From Spirochaetales bacterium (GTDB taxonomy: Bacteria > Spirochaetota > Spirochaetia > SZUA-6 > DRHE01), in the NCBI GenBank assembly GCA_030615505.1, contig JAUWZD010000039.1, forward strand, positions 1-38,364: a stretch of DNA of 38,364 bases, read 5' to 3'. The notes beneath the pieces are model-generated. The model was given only the letters and a program-made list of their open reading frames with translations. It did no database searches and was not told the origin of the DNA. The position numbers and the translations under genes were made by a program. Position 1 is the first letter of the stretch. Every line of letters begins with the position of its first letter. Shown here one piece after another: positions 23,340-31,127 of the stretch.

Positions 23340-24149
23340 CTACTCTAAGCTCTCCTTAACATAGGCTGCGGCGTTGCGAAATATTAAAACCCCCCGGCCC
23401 TCTGGGGGAAGATCCCTTCCCAAAGCAGAATCCTGGGTCCATAAGGGATGATTGTGCGGAAACAGATAGGCCTCCGGATGCGGCATGATACCGAAGATCG
23501 TTCCGCTCTCATCACAGATCCCGGCAATGCCCTCTAAAGATCCATTGGGATTCAGAGGATAGCTCATTGCGGGGGCCTGGTACTGATCATCCGCATACTG
23601 GACCACAACCTGGCCTGAGGTGAATAAACGGGGAATCAGTTCCGGATCGCCGGTATAAAACTTGCCTTCACCGTGGCGTACGGGGAGAAATAAACGTTCT
23701 ATACCCTTAGTCCATATGCATGGTGAGTCTTGAATCAGGCGAAGATATACCCACCGGTCTTCATATATTCCGGAATCATTGGTCATAATTGTTGCAGTCT
23801 GGGTCCAGGTATTCTTTTTTCCGGGCAGTATTCCCATCTTTACCATCGTCTGAAAACCGTTGCAGATGCCTATGACCGGCTTTCTCTTCTGAATAAAGAG
23901 CTCAAGATCATCGCAAAGCTTATGCTTAAACCGGTTTGCCTGTACAGTACCCGCTCCCAGGTGGTCGCCGTTTGAAAACCCCCCGATAAAGGCCAGTATC
24001 TGGTAATCCGAAAGCCTCTTCTCCCCGCTTAAGAGGTCCGTGATGTGAACTAAAACTGGAAGAGCTCCCCCCAGCTCAAAGGCATAGGCAGTCTCATGCT
24101 CGCAGTTCAGCCCGTTGCCGGTAATAATAAGCGCTTCAGGCTTTTTCAT
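23340..24149 (-). CDS. purQ: FGAM synthase glutaminase subunit
   Basis: A 269-residue class I glutamine amidotransferase. The nucleophile is the Cys in PVIGICNGFQTMVKMG near residue 96 and the catalytic His/Glu are in GIMPHPEAYLFPHNHP. It supplies ammonia to the PurL partner, the next gene upstream, which ends three bases before it. PurQ of the small PurSLQ type is around 225 residues; this form is longer, closer to the C-terminal domain of the large one-chain enzymes, and includes LFLPVRHGEGKFYTG and NPNGSLEGIAGICDESG. Confidence 0.93.
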   Translation of the reverse strand: MKKPEALIITGNGLNCEHETAYAFELGGALPVLVHITDLLSGEKRLSDYQILAFIGGFSNGDHLGAGTVQANRFKHKLCDDLELFIQKRKPVIGICNGFQTMVKMGILPGKKNTWTQTATIMTNDSGIYEDRWVYLRLIQDSPCIWTKGIERLFLPVRHGEGKFYTGDPELIPRLFTSGQVVVQYADDQYQAPAMSYPLNPNGSLEGIAGICDESGTIFGIMPHPEAYLFPHNHPLWTQDSALGRDLPPEGRGVLIFRNAAAYVKESLE

Positions 24150-24152
24150 AGG

Positions 24153-27137
24153 CTATATTCCTCTTAAGGTTTCTTTCCAGGCCTCTTTCAGCCTGATTAT
24201 CTGCTCCTCGATGATAACCCGGCCGGACAAACCTCTTATCTTAAGAGTCTCATCCTGACGAACTCTTCCTATCTGTGCAGAGGGAATGCCCGACACTGCT
24301 TTCTCAAACTCCTCTTTCTTTTGAGGCGACACTGTAACAATGAAGCGGCTGTTCGATTCAGAATATAGTAGGCTGTGATCACTAGCCGCACTTCCGGGAA
24401 ATCGTTTTAAATCAACATCAAGACCATAACCGCCGGCAAAGGCCTTTTTAGCCAGGGCGGCCCCTGCGCCGCCTAAAGTTGGCGTATGAGAGGAACGAAT
24501 GAGTCCCTTGTTAATGGCCCTGTGCAGGGCTCTGTACAGAATCGCAGCCCTCCGGGCATGGACCCTGGGGACCTGATTCCCGATATAGGGCTTATTTCTT
24601 CTTTTTTTTCCATAGAGGCGGTAGAACTCCGATCCTCCGAGCTCTTCATGTGTTTCACCCAGCATATATACCAGGTCTCCGGGAGATTTCACATCCAGGG
24701 TTACCGCCAGGTTTATGTCATGGATTCTGCCTATTACCGATACGAGCAGTGTCGGAGGCACGGAAATGGGGGGGTCTGTCAGGGTAGAGTCATTGGACAT
24801 GCTGTCCTTGCCGGAAATAAGAGGGATCCTGTAGGCCCTGCAGTAATCGTACAGGCCCTCATTAGCCCTAACCAATTGGGCAAGCTTATGACTCCGCTCG
24901 GGCATCTCTTCTTTTACAACATTGGGCCAGCAGAAATTATCTAAACCGGCTATATAACCAGGATCCCCTCCGGTCGAGACAACCCTGCGCAAAGCCTGAT
25001 CCACCACGGAAGCCGCCATCCAGTATGTGTCAATATCCGAGTAAAAAGGGTTTACTCCCTCTGTGAGTATGATCCCTTCTAAAGACCCATACCCTGCAAG
25101 CATAATACCGGCATCTGATGGAACATCACAATACCGGCCCACAAAGGGCTTGATCACGCTCCTGCCCTGGACTTCATGGTCATACTGCCTGGATTTTTCT
25201 TCTAAGGAACAGATATTTAAGCTCTTAAGCAGATCCAGAAGAATTTCAGTATGATCCTGAATCTCAATTTCAGGTTCATCAAAATGCTTTTTAATGTACT
25301 TAGCCTCAAGCTCATAGGCAGGATCGCCCCGGTGCAGGAAATCCAGATCAAGGTAGGCCACTGTTTTTTTTCCATAGCGGATGTGGAATTTACCGCTGCC
25401 GGTGAAGCTGCCCAGTGCAGTTGACTCAACACGGCGCTTTTCTGAAAGATCCATATAGGATTTAAGCCTTTCCGGATCAACTGCCAGGGTCATTCGCTCC
25501 TGAGCCTCTGACACTAAAATCTCCCAGGGGTCCAATCCCTGGTACTTAAGCGGAACCAGGGATAGCTCAATCTCGCATCCCCCGGAAAGATCCGCCATCT
25601 CACCTACTGAAGAGCTTAAACCTCCGGCTCCATTGTCTGTAAGCGCCCGGTAGAGCAGGCTGTTGCGGGCCTCAAGCAGCATATCCGTCATCTTCTTCTG
25701 AGTGATTGGATCGCCGATCTGCACGGCCTGTGCCGGAGAGGATGAATGCAGCTCCTCTGAGGAAAAAGTTGCGCCGTGAATCCCGTCTTTACCCACACGC
25801 CCTCCGACCATTACAACAATATCCCCGGGTACTACCTGCTTACGGTGAGTATCTCTGCCTGATATTTCCGGGGGCATCTCACCCAGTGTACCGCAGAAAA
25901 CCAAAGGTTTGCCCATAAAACGCTCTTCGAATAATTCCCAGCCGCGCATATAGGGAATTCCGCTCTGGTTGCCCCCTTCAATCACTCCCCGGTGAATGCC
26001 GTCCCGAATGCGGCGTGGATGAAGCAGGCCGGGGGGAACCTCATTCTTCATTAACGGATTCCCCAGGCAGTAACCCCAGACATTTGCAATAAGCCTTGCT
26101 CCCAAACCGGTGCCAAAGGGATCACGATTAACCCCGACAATACCGGTCATGGCGCCTCCGTAAGGATCCAGGGCGCTGGGACTGTTATGGGTTTCAACTT
26201 TATAGACTAAGGATAGGCGCTTATTAAAGCGTATCACCCCGGCATTGTCGGTGAAAGCACTTAATAGCCAGGGGGAGTTGATCTCTTCCGTTACCCTTTT
26301 AATATAGGTCTTAAACAGGGAACGGATTGTCTTTCTATTTTCAAACTCATCTATATAATAGATAATTCCGTTAAATATTTTATGGTGGCAGTGCTCGGAC
26401 CAGGTCTGGGCCAGGGCCTCCAGCTCCACATCCGTAGGGTTGGGACCCAGGCCGAACCTTTTCCTCTCATTAAGTACCTCACTCTTGCGGAAATAATCAC
26501 GGATTGCCTTCATCTCCTTAAGGTTTAAAGCCAGGGTTCGTTCCATGCTGATTGCCTTAAGCTCCTCATCTCCGACCTCTAAATTGATCTCCTCTACTCT
26601 CAGATGCTTTTCAACCTTGTTGATCCTGATTCCGGAACAGGGAATTTTCGGTCCGTTTTTCCTGCAGCTCCGGCGTTCCTGGATCACTCTATTTTCAATT
26701 AACTCATTTGACAGCAGGTCATGTGCAATCCGTTCAGAATCATTGAGAGTAACGCCGCTCAGCAGGTACTGAACTGCTGTAAAAACTCCCTCCCGGTCTT
26801 TTAAATTTCTCCCCAGAAGGCCGCCTAAAGCGACCCCCGCAGTTTTTCCTACATTATCCGTAACACCCGGCTTAAAGCTTACGATAACCGAATAATCAAA
26901 TTCTTCACTATCAAGGCTCTCATTAATGGAATATTCCTGAATAATGGGATCGACAAACAGCTCCCGGGCGCCCAGCTCCACCTCGGAGAGTGATAGTTCA
27001 GCCTCGATAGTATACAGATTCCGGGTCTGTACGCGCTCTACAGGAATTCCGAGATGCTCCCTTATCCGTTTAGCAGTGCTCATGCCCCGGGCATCCGGCA
27101 CCCCGGATTTATAGCCGACCGTGATCAGATAGTTCAT
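24153..27137 (-). CDS. purL: FGAM synthase with two N-terminal PurS-like modules
   Basis: A 994-residue synthetase subunit turning FGAR into FGAM. Residues 1-75 (ITVGYKSGVPDARGMSTAKR to FVDPIIQEYSI) and 85-165 (SVIVSFKPGVTDNVGKTAGV to LIENRVI) each look like a PurS module, then come the two PurM-like halves: TWSEHCHHKIFNG, KVETHNSPSALDPYGGAMTG, GNQSGIPYMRGW, DNGAGGLSSSVGEM, and later GSLEGIILTEGVNPFYSDID and PLISGKDSMSNDS. It lacks the glutaminase domain, which is the separate purQ. The arrangement is between small PurL+PurS and the 1,300-residue one-chain enzymes. The start overlaps the purM stop (ATGA). Confidence 0.93.
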   Translation of the reverse strand: MNYLITVGYKSGVPDARGMSTAKRIREHLGIPVERVQTRNLYTIEAELSLSEVELGARELFVDPIIQEYSINESLDSEEFDYSVIVSFKPGVTDNVGKTAGVALGGLLGRNLKDREGVFTAVQYLLSGVTLNDSERIAHDLLSNELIENRVIQERRSCRKNGPKIPCSGIRINKVEKHLRVEEINLEVGDEELKAISMERTLALNLKEMKAIRDYFRKSEVLNERKRFGLGPNPTDVELEALAQTWSEHCHHKIFNGIIYYIDEFENRKTIRSLFKTYIKRVTEEINSPWLLSAFTDNAGVIRFNKRLSLVYKVETHNSPSALDPYGGAMTGIVGVNRDPFGTGLGARLIANVWGYCLGNPLMKNEVPPGLLHPRRIRDGIHRGVIEGGNQSGIPYMRGWELFEERFMGKPLVFCGTLGEMPPEISGRDTHRKQVVPGDIVVMVGGRVGKDGIHGATFSSEELHSSSPAQAVQIGDPITQKKMTDMLLEARNSLLYRALTDNGAGGLSSSVGEMADLSGGCEIELSLVPLKYQGLDPWEILVSEAQERMTLAVDPERLKSYMDLSEKRRVESTALGSFTGSGKFHIRYGKKTVAYLDLDFLHRGDPAYELEAKYIKKHFDEPEIEIQDHTEILLDLLKSLNICSLEEKSRQYDHEVQGRSVIKPFVGRYCDVPSDAGIMLAGYGSLEGIILTEGVNPFYSDIDTYWMAASVVDQALRRVVSTGGDPGYIAGLDNFCWPNVVKEEMPERSHKLAQLVRANEGLYDYCRAYRIPLISGKDSMSNDSTLTDPPISVPPTLLVSVIGRIHDINLAVTLDVKSPGDLVYMLGETHEELGGSEFYRLYGKKRRNKPYIGNQVPRVHARRAAILYRALHRAINKGLIRSSHTPTLGGAGAALAKKAFAGGYGLDVDLKRFPGSAASDHSLLYSESNSRFIVTVSPQKKEEFEKAVSGIPSAQIGRVRQDETLKIRGLSGRVIIEEQIIRLKEAWKETLRGI

Positions 27138-28630
27138 GACAGCAGCCTTATCCTCTCCTGAGCGCTCTCTGCTGCATTTAGAACCACCCGGCCTATGATG
27201 CGGGCTTCTTCCCCGCTACTATGCAGCAGACTGCTCACCTGGTCGGTCTTCTCTTTATCCACTATTACAGCCATGCCTATGCCCATATTAAAGGTTTCAT
27301 ACATCCCCTTATGAACCGGATCATGGTACGGAATATTCCCTGATTTACGGATAATGGCGAAAATTGATTGAGGCTGCCAGCTCGATTTCTGAATATCGGC
27401 TCCCAAACCATAGGGGAGAATACGGGCCAGATTGTCCTGCAATCCGCCGCCTGTAATATGGGCAATTCCCTTAACCGCCTTAGAGATCTCCTCATCCTGA
27501 AGCAGGGGCATGACCGCAGGCACATAATTCTTATGAGGGATAAGGAGCACTTCTCCAAGCGCTGCATCCAGCTCATGCATATGCTGTTCAAGCTTAAGTC
27601 CGGCTTTTTCAAGAAGGGCTTTTCGGGCTAAAGAATAGCCGTTTGTATGCAGGCCTGAGGAGGCCAGGCCTATAATTTGATCCCCGGCCATGATGCCTGA
27701 ACCCTGTATAATGCGCTCTGAATCAACTAAGCCTGCAATGCTGGCACAGATGTCGTATTCTCCGGGTGTGTAAAGATCCCTGTTTTCAGCAATGGATAGG
27801 CTCAAGGTCCGGAAGCCATCATCTTTCTGACAGGCTTTCACGACTTTCACAAAGGGGTTAATCAGCTCCCGGTCCAAGGTATTGCAGCCGATATAGAACA
27901 TCATGGCAATTCCTTTAGCGCCCTGGCAGAGAATATCGTTTAGAGAATGGTGGATAATATCAAGGGCCAGGCCGTCGGTTTTTTTCATCATGATGCCTAA
28001 TTTTGTTTTTGTGCCCACCCCGTCCATACTGAATACTAAAGCCGGACGGGAATAAGCCCTGATACCGGCAATATCGATAAACTCCGTGGATAATCCTGCG
28101 GTTTCCGGCTGATTGAATAAGCGCTTTTCGGCTATACCGTACAGGGCCCCGATCACCTCCCAGGCCCCCTTTTTAAAGATACCGGGCATTTCCGCTGTCT
28201 CTCCCCCTATAATGGGAGTCTTTGGTTCACGCGACAGGTGGTCTGCAAAGCCTCTTATGAAATACTCTACTTTAGCAGGGTTCAATTCCGATGAGGCAAT
28301 ATAATCCAAAAAGGCGATATTTTCTGCTGTGGCTGGAAGATTCTCCCTGCAGGTATCGATTATTTCCCCGGTAATTAATCTACAACTCTCTTCATTATAA
28401 TCCTGTATTAAATAACGATGTCTCTTTTGAATCCCCAGGGCGCCGATTAAAACCGGGTTCTTAAGCTCCTTAAACTCACCTATGCCTATCCCCCCACTAA
28501 ACAGCCCGGTTTTGGTAATTACCCTGGGGTTATGGGTTCGTTTAATATAGGCTTTAATGCGGTCATTTGTTTCATTATTAATATCAACATCTACCCCTGC
28601 GGATCTGTAGGTAAGAATTCCCTCTGACAT
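27134..28630 (-). CDS. purM: AIR synthase with an apparent duplicated N-terminal half
   Basis: A 498-residue AIR synthetase, against about 340-350 for the family. It starts YRSAGVDVDINNETNDRIKA, the usual PurM opening. The first copy of the ATP-binding half has FLDYIASSELNPAKVEYFIR and IIGGETAEMPGIFKKGAWEV but lacks the DGVGTK motif (VLIGALGIQKRHRY stands there). A second copy begins FSMDGVGTKTKLGIMMKKTD with HHSLNDILCQGAKGIAMMFY, yet lacks GGETAEMP (TLSLSIAENRDLY stands there). The normal C-terminal half follows (IGLASSGLHTNGYSLARKAL). The motifs of one active site thus appear divided between two copies. It is the first gene of the nine-gene operon; no frameshift is apparent. Confidence 0.88.
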   Translation of the reverse strand: MSEGILTYRSAGVDVDINNETNDRIKAYIKRTHNPRVITKTGLFSGGIGIGEFKELKNPVLIGALGIQKRHRYLIQDYNEESCRLITGEIIDTCRENLPATAENIAFLDYIASSELNPAKVEYFIRGFADHLSREPKTPIIGGETAEMPGIFKKGAWEVIGALYGIAEKRLFNQPETAGLSTEFIDIAGIRAYSRPALVFSMDGVGTKTKLGIMMKKTDGLALDIIHHSLNDILCQGAKGIAMMFYIGCNTLDRELINPFVKVVKACQKDDGFRTLSLSIAENRDLYTPGEYDICASIAGLVDSERIIQGSGIMAGDQIIGLASSGLHTNGYSLARKALLEKAGLKLEQHMHELDAALGEVLLIPHKNYVPAVMPLLQDEEISKAVKGIAHITGGGLQDNLARILPYGLGADIQKSSWQPQSIFAIIRKSGNIPYHDPVHKGMYETFNMGIGMAVIVDKEKTDQVSSLLHSSGEEARIIGRVVLNAAESAQERIRLLS

Positions 28631-28698
28631 TGTCTGCCCTATTTGCTCTGTTTATTGAAATTTTACAAGAGATACACTCGGTTCGAGTATCATACAAC

Positions 28699-28727
28699 TC
28701 TTTAGCATATATTCGATGCTGCGTCAA
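28699..28727 (-). promoter_or_regulatory. Candidate promoter of the purine operon
   Basis: On the minus strand TTGACG (28727-28722) and TAAAGA (28704-28699) are 17 bases apart, about 70 bases before the purM start. The -10 is weak. Just downstream an imperfect dyad, GATACACTCG-GTT-CGAGTATC on the plus strand at 28671-28691, could be an operator or leader hairpin. No purine riboswitch was recognised. Confidence 0.35.
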
Positions 28728-28736
28728 GACGGAGGT

Positions 28737-28860
28737 TTATCCTGCAGCATTACCGTCCCTTTCTCCGGATCTTAGGCGGATACATTCACCAAGATCGAGA
28801 ATAAATATCTTACCGTCTCCTATCTCGCCTGTCCGCGCCCCCCTGGTAATCGGCACGCAG
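28737..28860 (-). pseudogene. C-terminal remnant of a PII (GlnB-type) protein
   Basis: The minus strand encodes [20 protein letters not shown] then [19 protein letters not shown] and TAA at 28737. GARTGxIGDGKIF and I-R-x-R-T/S-GE are the end of PII nitrogen-signalling proteins. The first 70 residues, including the T-loop, are not found upstream. It lies between the purine operon promoter and glnA, where an intact glnB often lies near glnA. Confidence 0.82.
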
Positions 28861-28908
28861 TCCGAATTCAGATTTGAGACTCTTTAAAAGAAATACAGCC
28901 TAAAGATG

Positions 28909-28937
28909 TTGACAGTTATTTAAATATTTAATACAAG
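28909..28937 (+). promoter_or_regulatory. Sigma-70-like promoter upstream of glnA
   Basis: A perfect TTGACA at 28909-28914 is followed after 17 bases by TACAAG at 28932-28937. This would provide basal transcription of glnA independent of the sigma-54 promoter about 60 bases further downstream. Confidence 0.5.
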
Positions 28938-28940
28938 TCA

Positions 28941-28964
28941 GTAGGTCTACTATTAGAATCCTAC
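28941..28964. promoter_or_regulatory. Dyad upstream of the sigma-54 promoter
   Basis: GTAGG (28941-28945) and CCTAC (28960-28964) form a dyad with a 14-base spacer, about 33 bases before the -24 element. It could be a binding site for an enhancer-type activator or a repressor overlapping the sigma-70 start. It does not match the NtrC consensus TGCACC-N5-GGTGCA. Confidence 0.3.
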
Positions 28965-28996
28965 CAATATGTAAATAAATAGGTTTAAATAGATAT

Positions 28997-29012
28997 TGGC
29001 ACAATATTTGCT
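28997..29012 (+). promoter_or_regulatory. Sigma-54 (RpoN) promoter of glnA
   Basis: TGGCACAATATTTGCT at 28997-29012 fits the -24/-12 consensus TGGCAC-N5-TTGCW exactly. It lies about 58 bases before the glnA start codon, so the transcript would begin near 29024. Sigma-54 control of glnA by an activator ATPase is well known in other bacteria, so nitrogen regulation is likely here. Confidence 0.85.
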
Positions 29013-29069
29013 TAATTACATGATAAAGCAAAAGCACATATCAAAATTACTTTAAAAAAGGAGACCACA

Positions 29070-30494
29070 GTGCGTGAAATGAAAACAGCCAGGGATGTTT
29101 TAGAATATTTAAAAGAGGAAGAAATTAAAATTATCGATTTGCGCTTCATGGATTTTCCAGGGCTATGGCAGCATTTTTCAGTACCTTCCAGAGAACTGGA
29201 TGAGGATGCCTTTGATAAAGGATTCGGGTTTGACGGTTCAAGCATCAGGGGATGGCAGAGTATCAACGAATCGGATATGCTTGTCAAACCGGTTCCAGAT
29301 ACTGCCTTTGTTGACCCATTTCTAAAGGAAAAGACCCTTGTTTTAATCTGCAATATCTGTGATCCCATTACCGGCGAGGACTATACACGGGATCCACGGA
29401 ATATTGCTTTAAAAGCAGCGAGTTATCTTATGCACACCCGGATTGCGGATACCGCCTACTTCGGGCCGGAGGCAGAGTTTTTTATTTTCGACGATATTCG
29501 CTTTGACCAGAATGAACATGAGGGCTATTACTACTTGGACTCTGTTGAGGGCCGCTGGAATACCGGCCGGAAGGAGGAGCCCAACTTAGGCTATAAACCC
29601 CGTTATAAAGAGGGCTACTTTCCAGTGCCGCCTACTGACAGTCTTCAGGACTTGAGAAGCGAGATGATGCTCCTGTTAGAAGAGGTGGGAGTTCCGGTTG
29701 AAGCCCAGCACCACGAGGTTGCCACCGGAGGACAGGCGGAAATCGATATGCGCTTTGCACCCCTGGTGCATATGGCGGATAACCTGCTTAAGTATAAATA
29801 TGTGGTAAAAAACACAGCTCGCAGACATAATAAGACCGTTACATTCATGCCCAAACCTATTTTCAATGACAATGGAAGCGGCATGCATATTCACCTTTCC
29901 CTCTGGAAAAATGGGCAGAACCTGTTCGCCGGGGAGGGCTATGCAGGACTCTCAGATACCGCCCTATACGCAGTCGGAGGTATCCTGGGGCATGCCCCTT
30001 CCCTGCTGGCATTTACCAATCCCACTACAAACAGCTATAAGAGGCTGGTACCCGGGTATGAAGCCCCGGTTAATCTTGCTTACTCAAGACGCAACAGGAG
30101 TGCCGCCATCCGTATTCCCATGTATTTTACATCCACCAAGACCAAACGGCTTGAGTTCCGCTGTCCGGATCCGAGCTGTAATCCCTATTTAGGCTTTTCG
30201 GCCATCCTGATGGCGGCAATCGACGGCATTCTAAATAAGATTGATCCCGGGGAGCCCCTGGACAAGGACCTCTATGATCTACCCCCGGAGGAGCTTGCCA
30301 GAGTTCCGCAGACCCCTGGTTCCCTGCATGAGGCTTTGAAAGCCCTAGAAACAGACCATGACTATCTGCTTAAGGGAGACGTTTTTACGCAGGATGTAAT
30401 AGAGACGTGGATTGATTATAAGCTCAATAATGAAGTCATGGCTCTTAATCTGCGCCCGCACCCCTGGGAATTTGCCCTGTACTTTGATATCTGA
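29070..30494 (+). CDS. glnA: Glutamine synthetase type I
   Basis: A 474-residue GSI, the usual length, making glutamine from glutamate, ammonia and ATP as a dodecamer. Landmarks: [20 protein letters not shown], the metal-binding [25 protein letters not shown]-contact [20 protein letters not shown], glutamate-binding [20 protein letters not shown] and [20 protein letters not shown]. The Tyr in [10 protein letters not shown] is the site adenylylated in GSI-beta enzymes, so covalent control by GlnE is possible. Start GTG 29070 follows AAAGGAG. It has both sigma-70- and sigma-54-type promoters. Its classical partners beside it, glutamate synthase and PII, are broken, so glutamate must come from elsewhere. 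Confidence 0.97.
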   Translation: MREMKTARDVLEYLKEEEIKIIDLRFMDFPGLWQHFSVPSRELDEDAFDKGFGFDGSSIRGWQSINESDMLVKPVPDTAFVDPFLKEKTLVLICNICDPITGEDYTRDPRNIALKAASYLMHTRIADTAYFGPEAEFFIFDDIRFDQNEHEGYYYLDSVEGRWNTGRKEEPNLGYKPRYKEGYFPVPPTDSLQDLRSEMMLLLEEVGVPVEAQHHEVATGGQAEIDMRFAPLVHMADNLLKYKYVVKNTARRHNKTVTFMPKPIFNDNGSGMHIHLSLWKNGQNLFAGEGYAGLSDTALYAVGGILGHAPSLLAFTNPTTNSYKRLVPGYEAPVNLAYSRRNRSAAIRIPMYFTSTKTKRLEFRCPDPSCNPYLGFSAILMAAIDGILNKIDPGEPLDKDLYDLPPEELARVPQTPGSLHEALKALETDHDYLLKGDVFTQDVIETWIDYKLNNEVMALNLRPHPWEFALYFDI

Positions 30495-30501
30495 GATATC
30501 T

Positions 30502-31018
30502 TCACTTATTAATCATAGAAATTGCCCCCCGGGGGCACAGCGAGGCACAGATGTCGCAGCAGGAGTAGCGAAAAGGGGTGTATTCATCAATCAGATCGAA
30601 TGCCTTCTTAAGCTCTCCTTCCTGAACATTCCTGAAGATAAGTATGTATCTGGCCCGGAATATCTCCGACATCTCCGTGAACGATAAGGAAGCCGTTGTT
30701 CATAGTATTACCTATTCCATCCTGGGCATTGCCGTGTACAATGACCTCTGCCCCTCCCATAAACACGCCCAGATCCTGGCCGGGTATGCCGAATATTTCA
30801 ATTTTTACACCCGGACCGAGCCCTGCTTCGATATAGCGCTGACCGGTAACGTGCTCCAGCAGAAAATGCCGAATTCCCTCATCGATTCCTTCATGAATCA
30901 ATCGATTGAGCTGCCGGTAATGCATTCTGCCGACTTCTATTTTTAAAGGTGAAGATAAGCTCTTCCCAGCGCAGCTTACAGCCGCAACCGAAGTTCTAAA
31001 AGCAAAAGGCCACCACAA
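30502..31018 (-). pseudogene. Glutamate synthase GXGXG-domain remnant fused to an iron-sulfur tail
   Basis: From 31018 the frame reads MHYRQLNRLIHEGIDEGIRH, YIEAGLGPGVKIEIFGIPGQ, DLGVFMGGAEVIVHGNAQDG and NTMNNGFLIVHGDVGDI, the start of the GltB3/GXGXG helix domain of archaeal-type glutamate synthases. Near 30665 the frame changes to ARYILIFRNVQEGELKKAFD, then DEYTPFRYSCCDICASLCPR and GAISMINK with TGA at 30502-30504, a 4Fe-4S-like end (CCDIC...CP). Most of the GXGXG repeats are deleted. It ends seven bases from the glnA stop on the other strand. Confidence 0.75.
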
Positions 31019-31127
31019 TATATTTGGGCGCCCACAGGACTTCCTTCGGTCGCTGGACTTGATTATTTCTTGCGCTGAACGTGCAAGATTTTAAAGGTAA
31101 TAGCATATATTGCCTCTTTAGTCTTTA

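Noticed and set aside
28620..28900. Purine riboswitch in the purM leader
   Set aside because: The conserved loop motifs of the guanine/adenine aptamer were not found; the space is taken by the PII remnant and a short leader.
30519..30536. GC-rich palindrome TGCCCCCCGGGGGCA as a glnA terminator
   Set aside because: There is no T-run on either strand and it lies within the codons for CPRGA of the iron-sulfur remnant.
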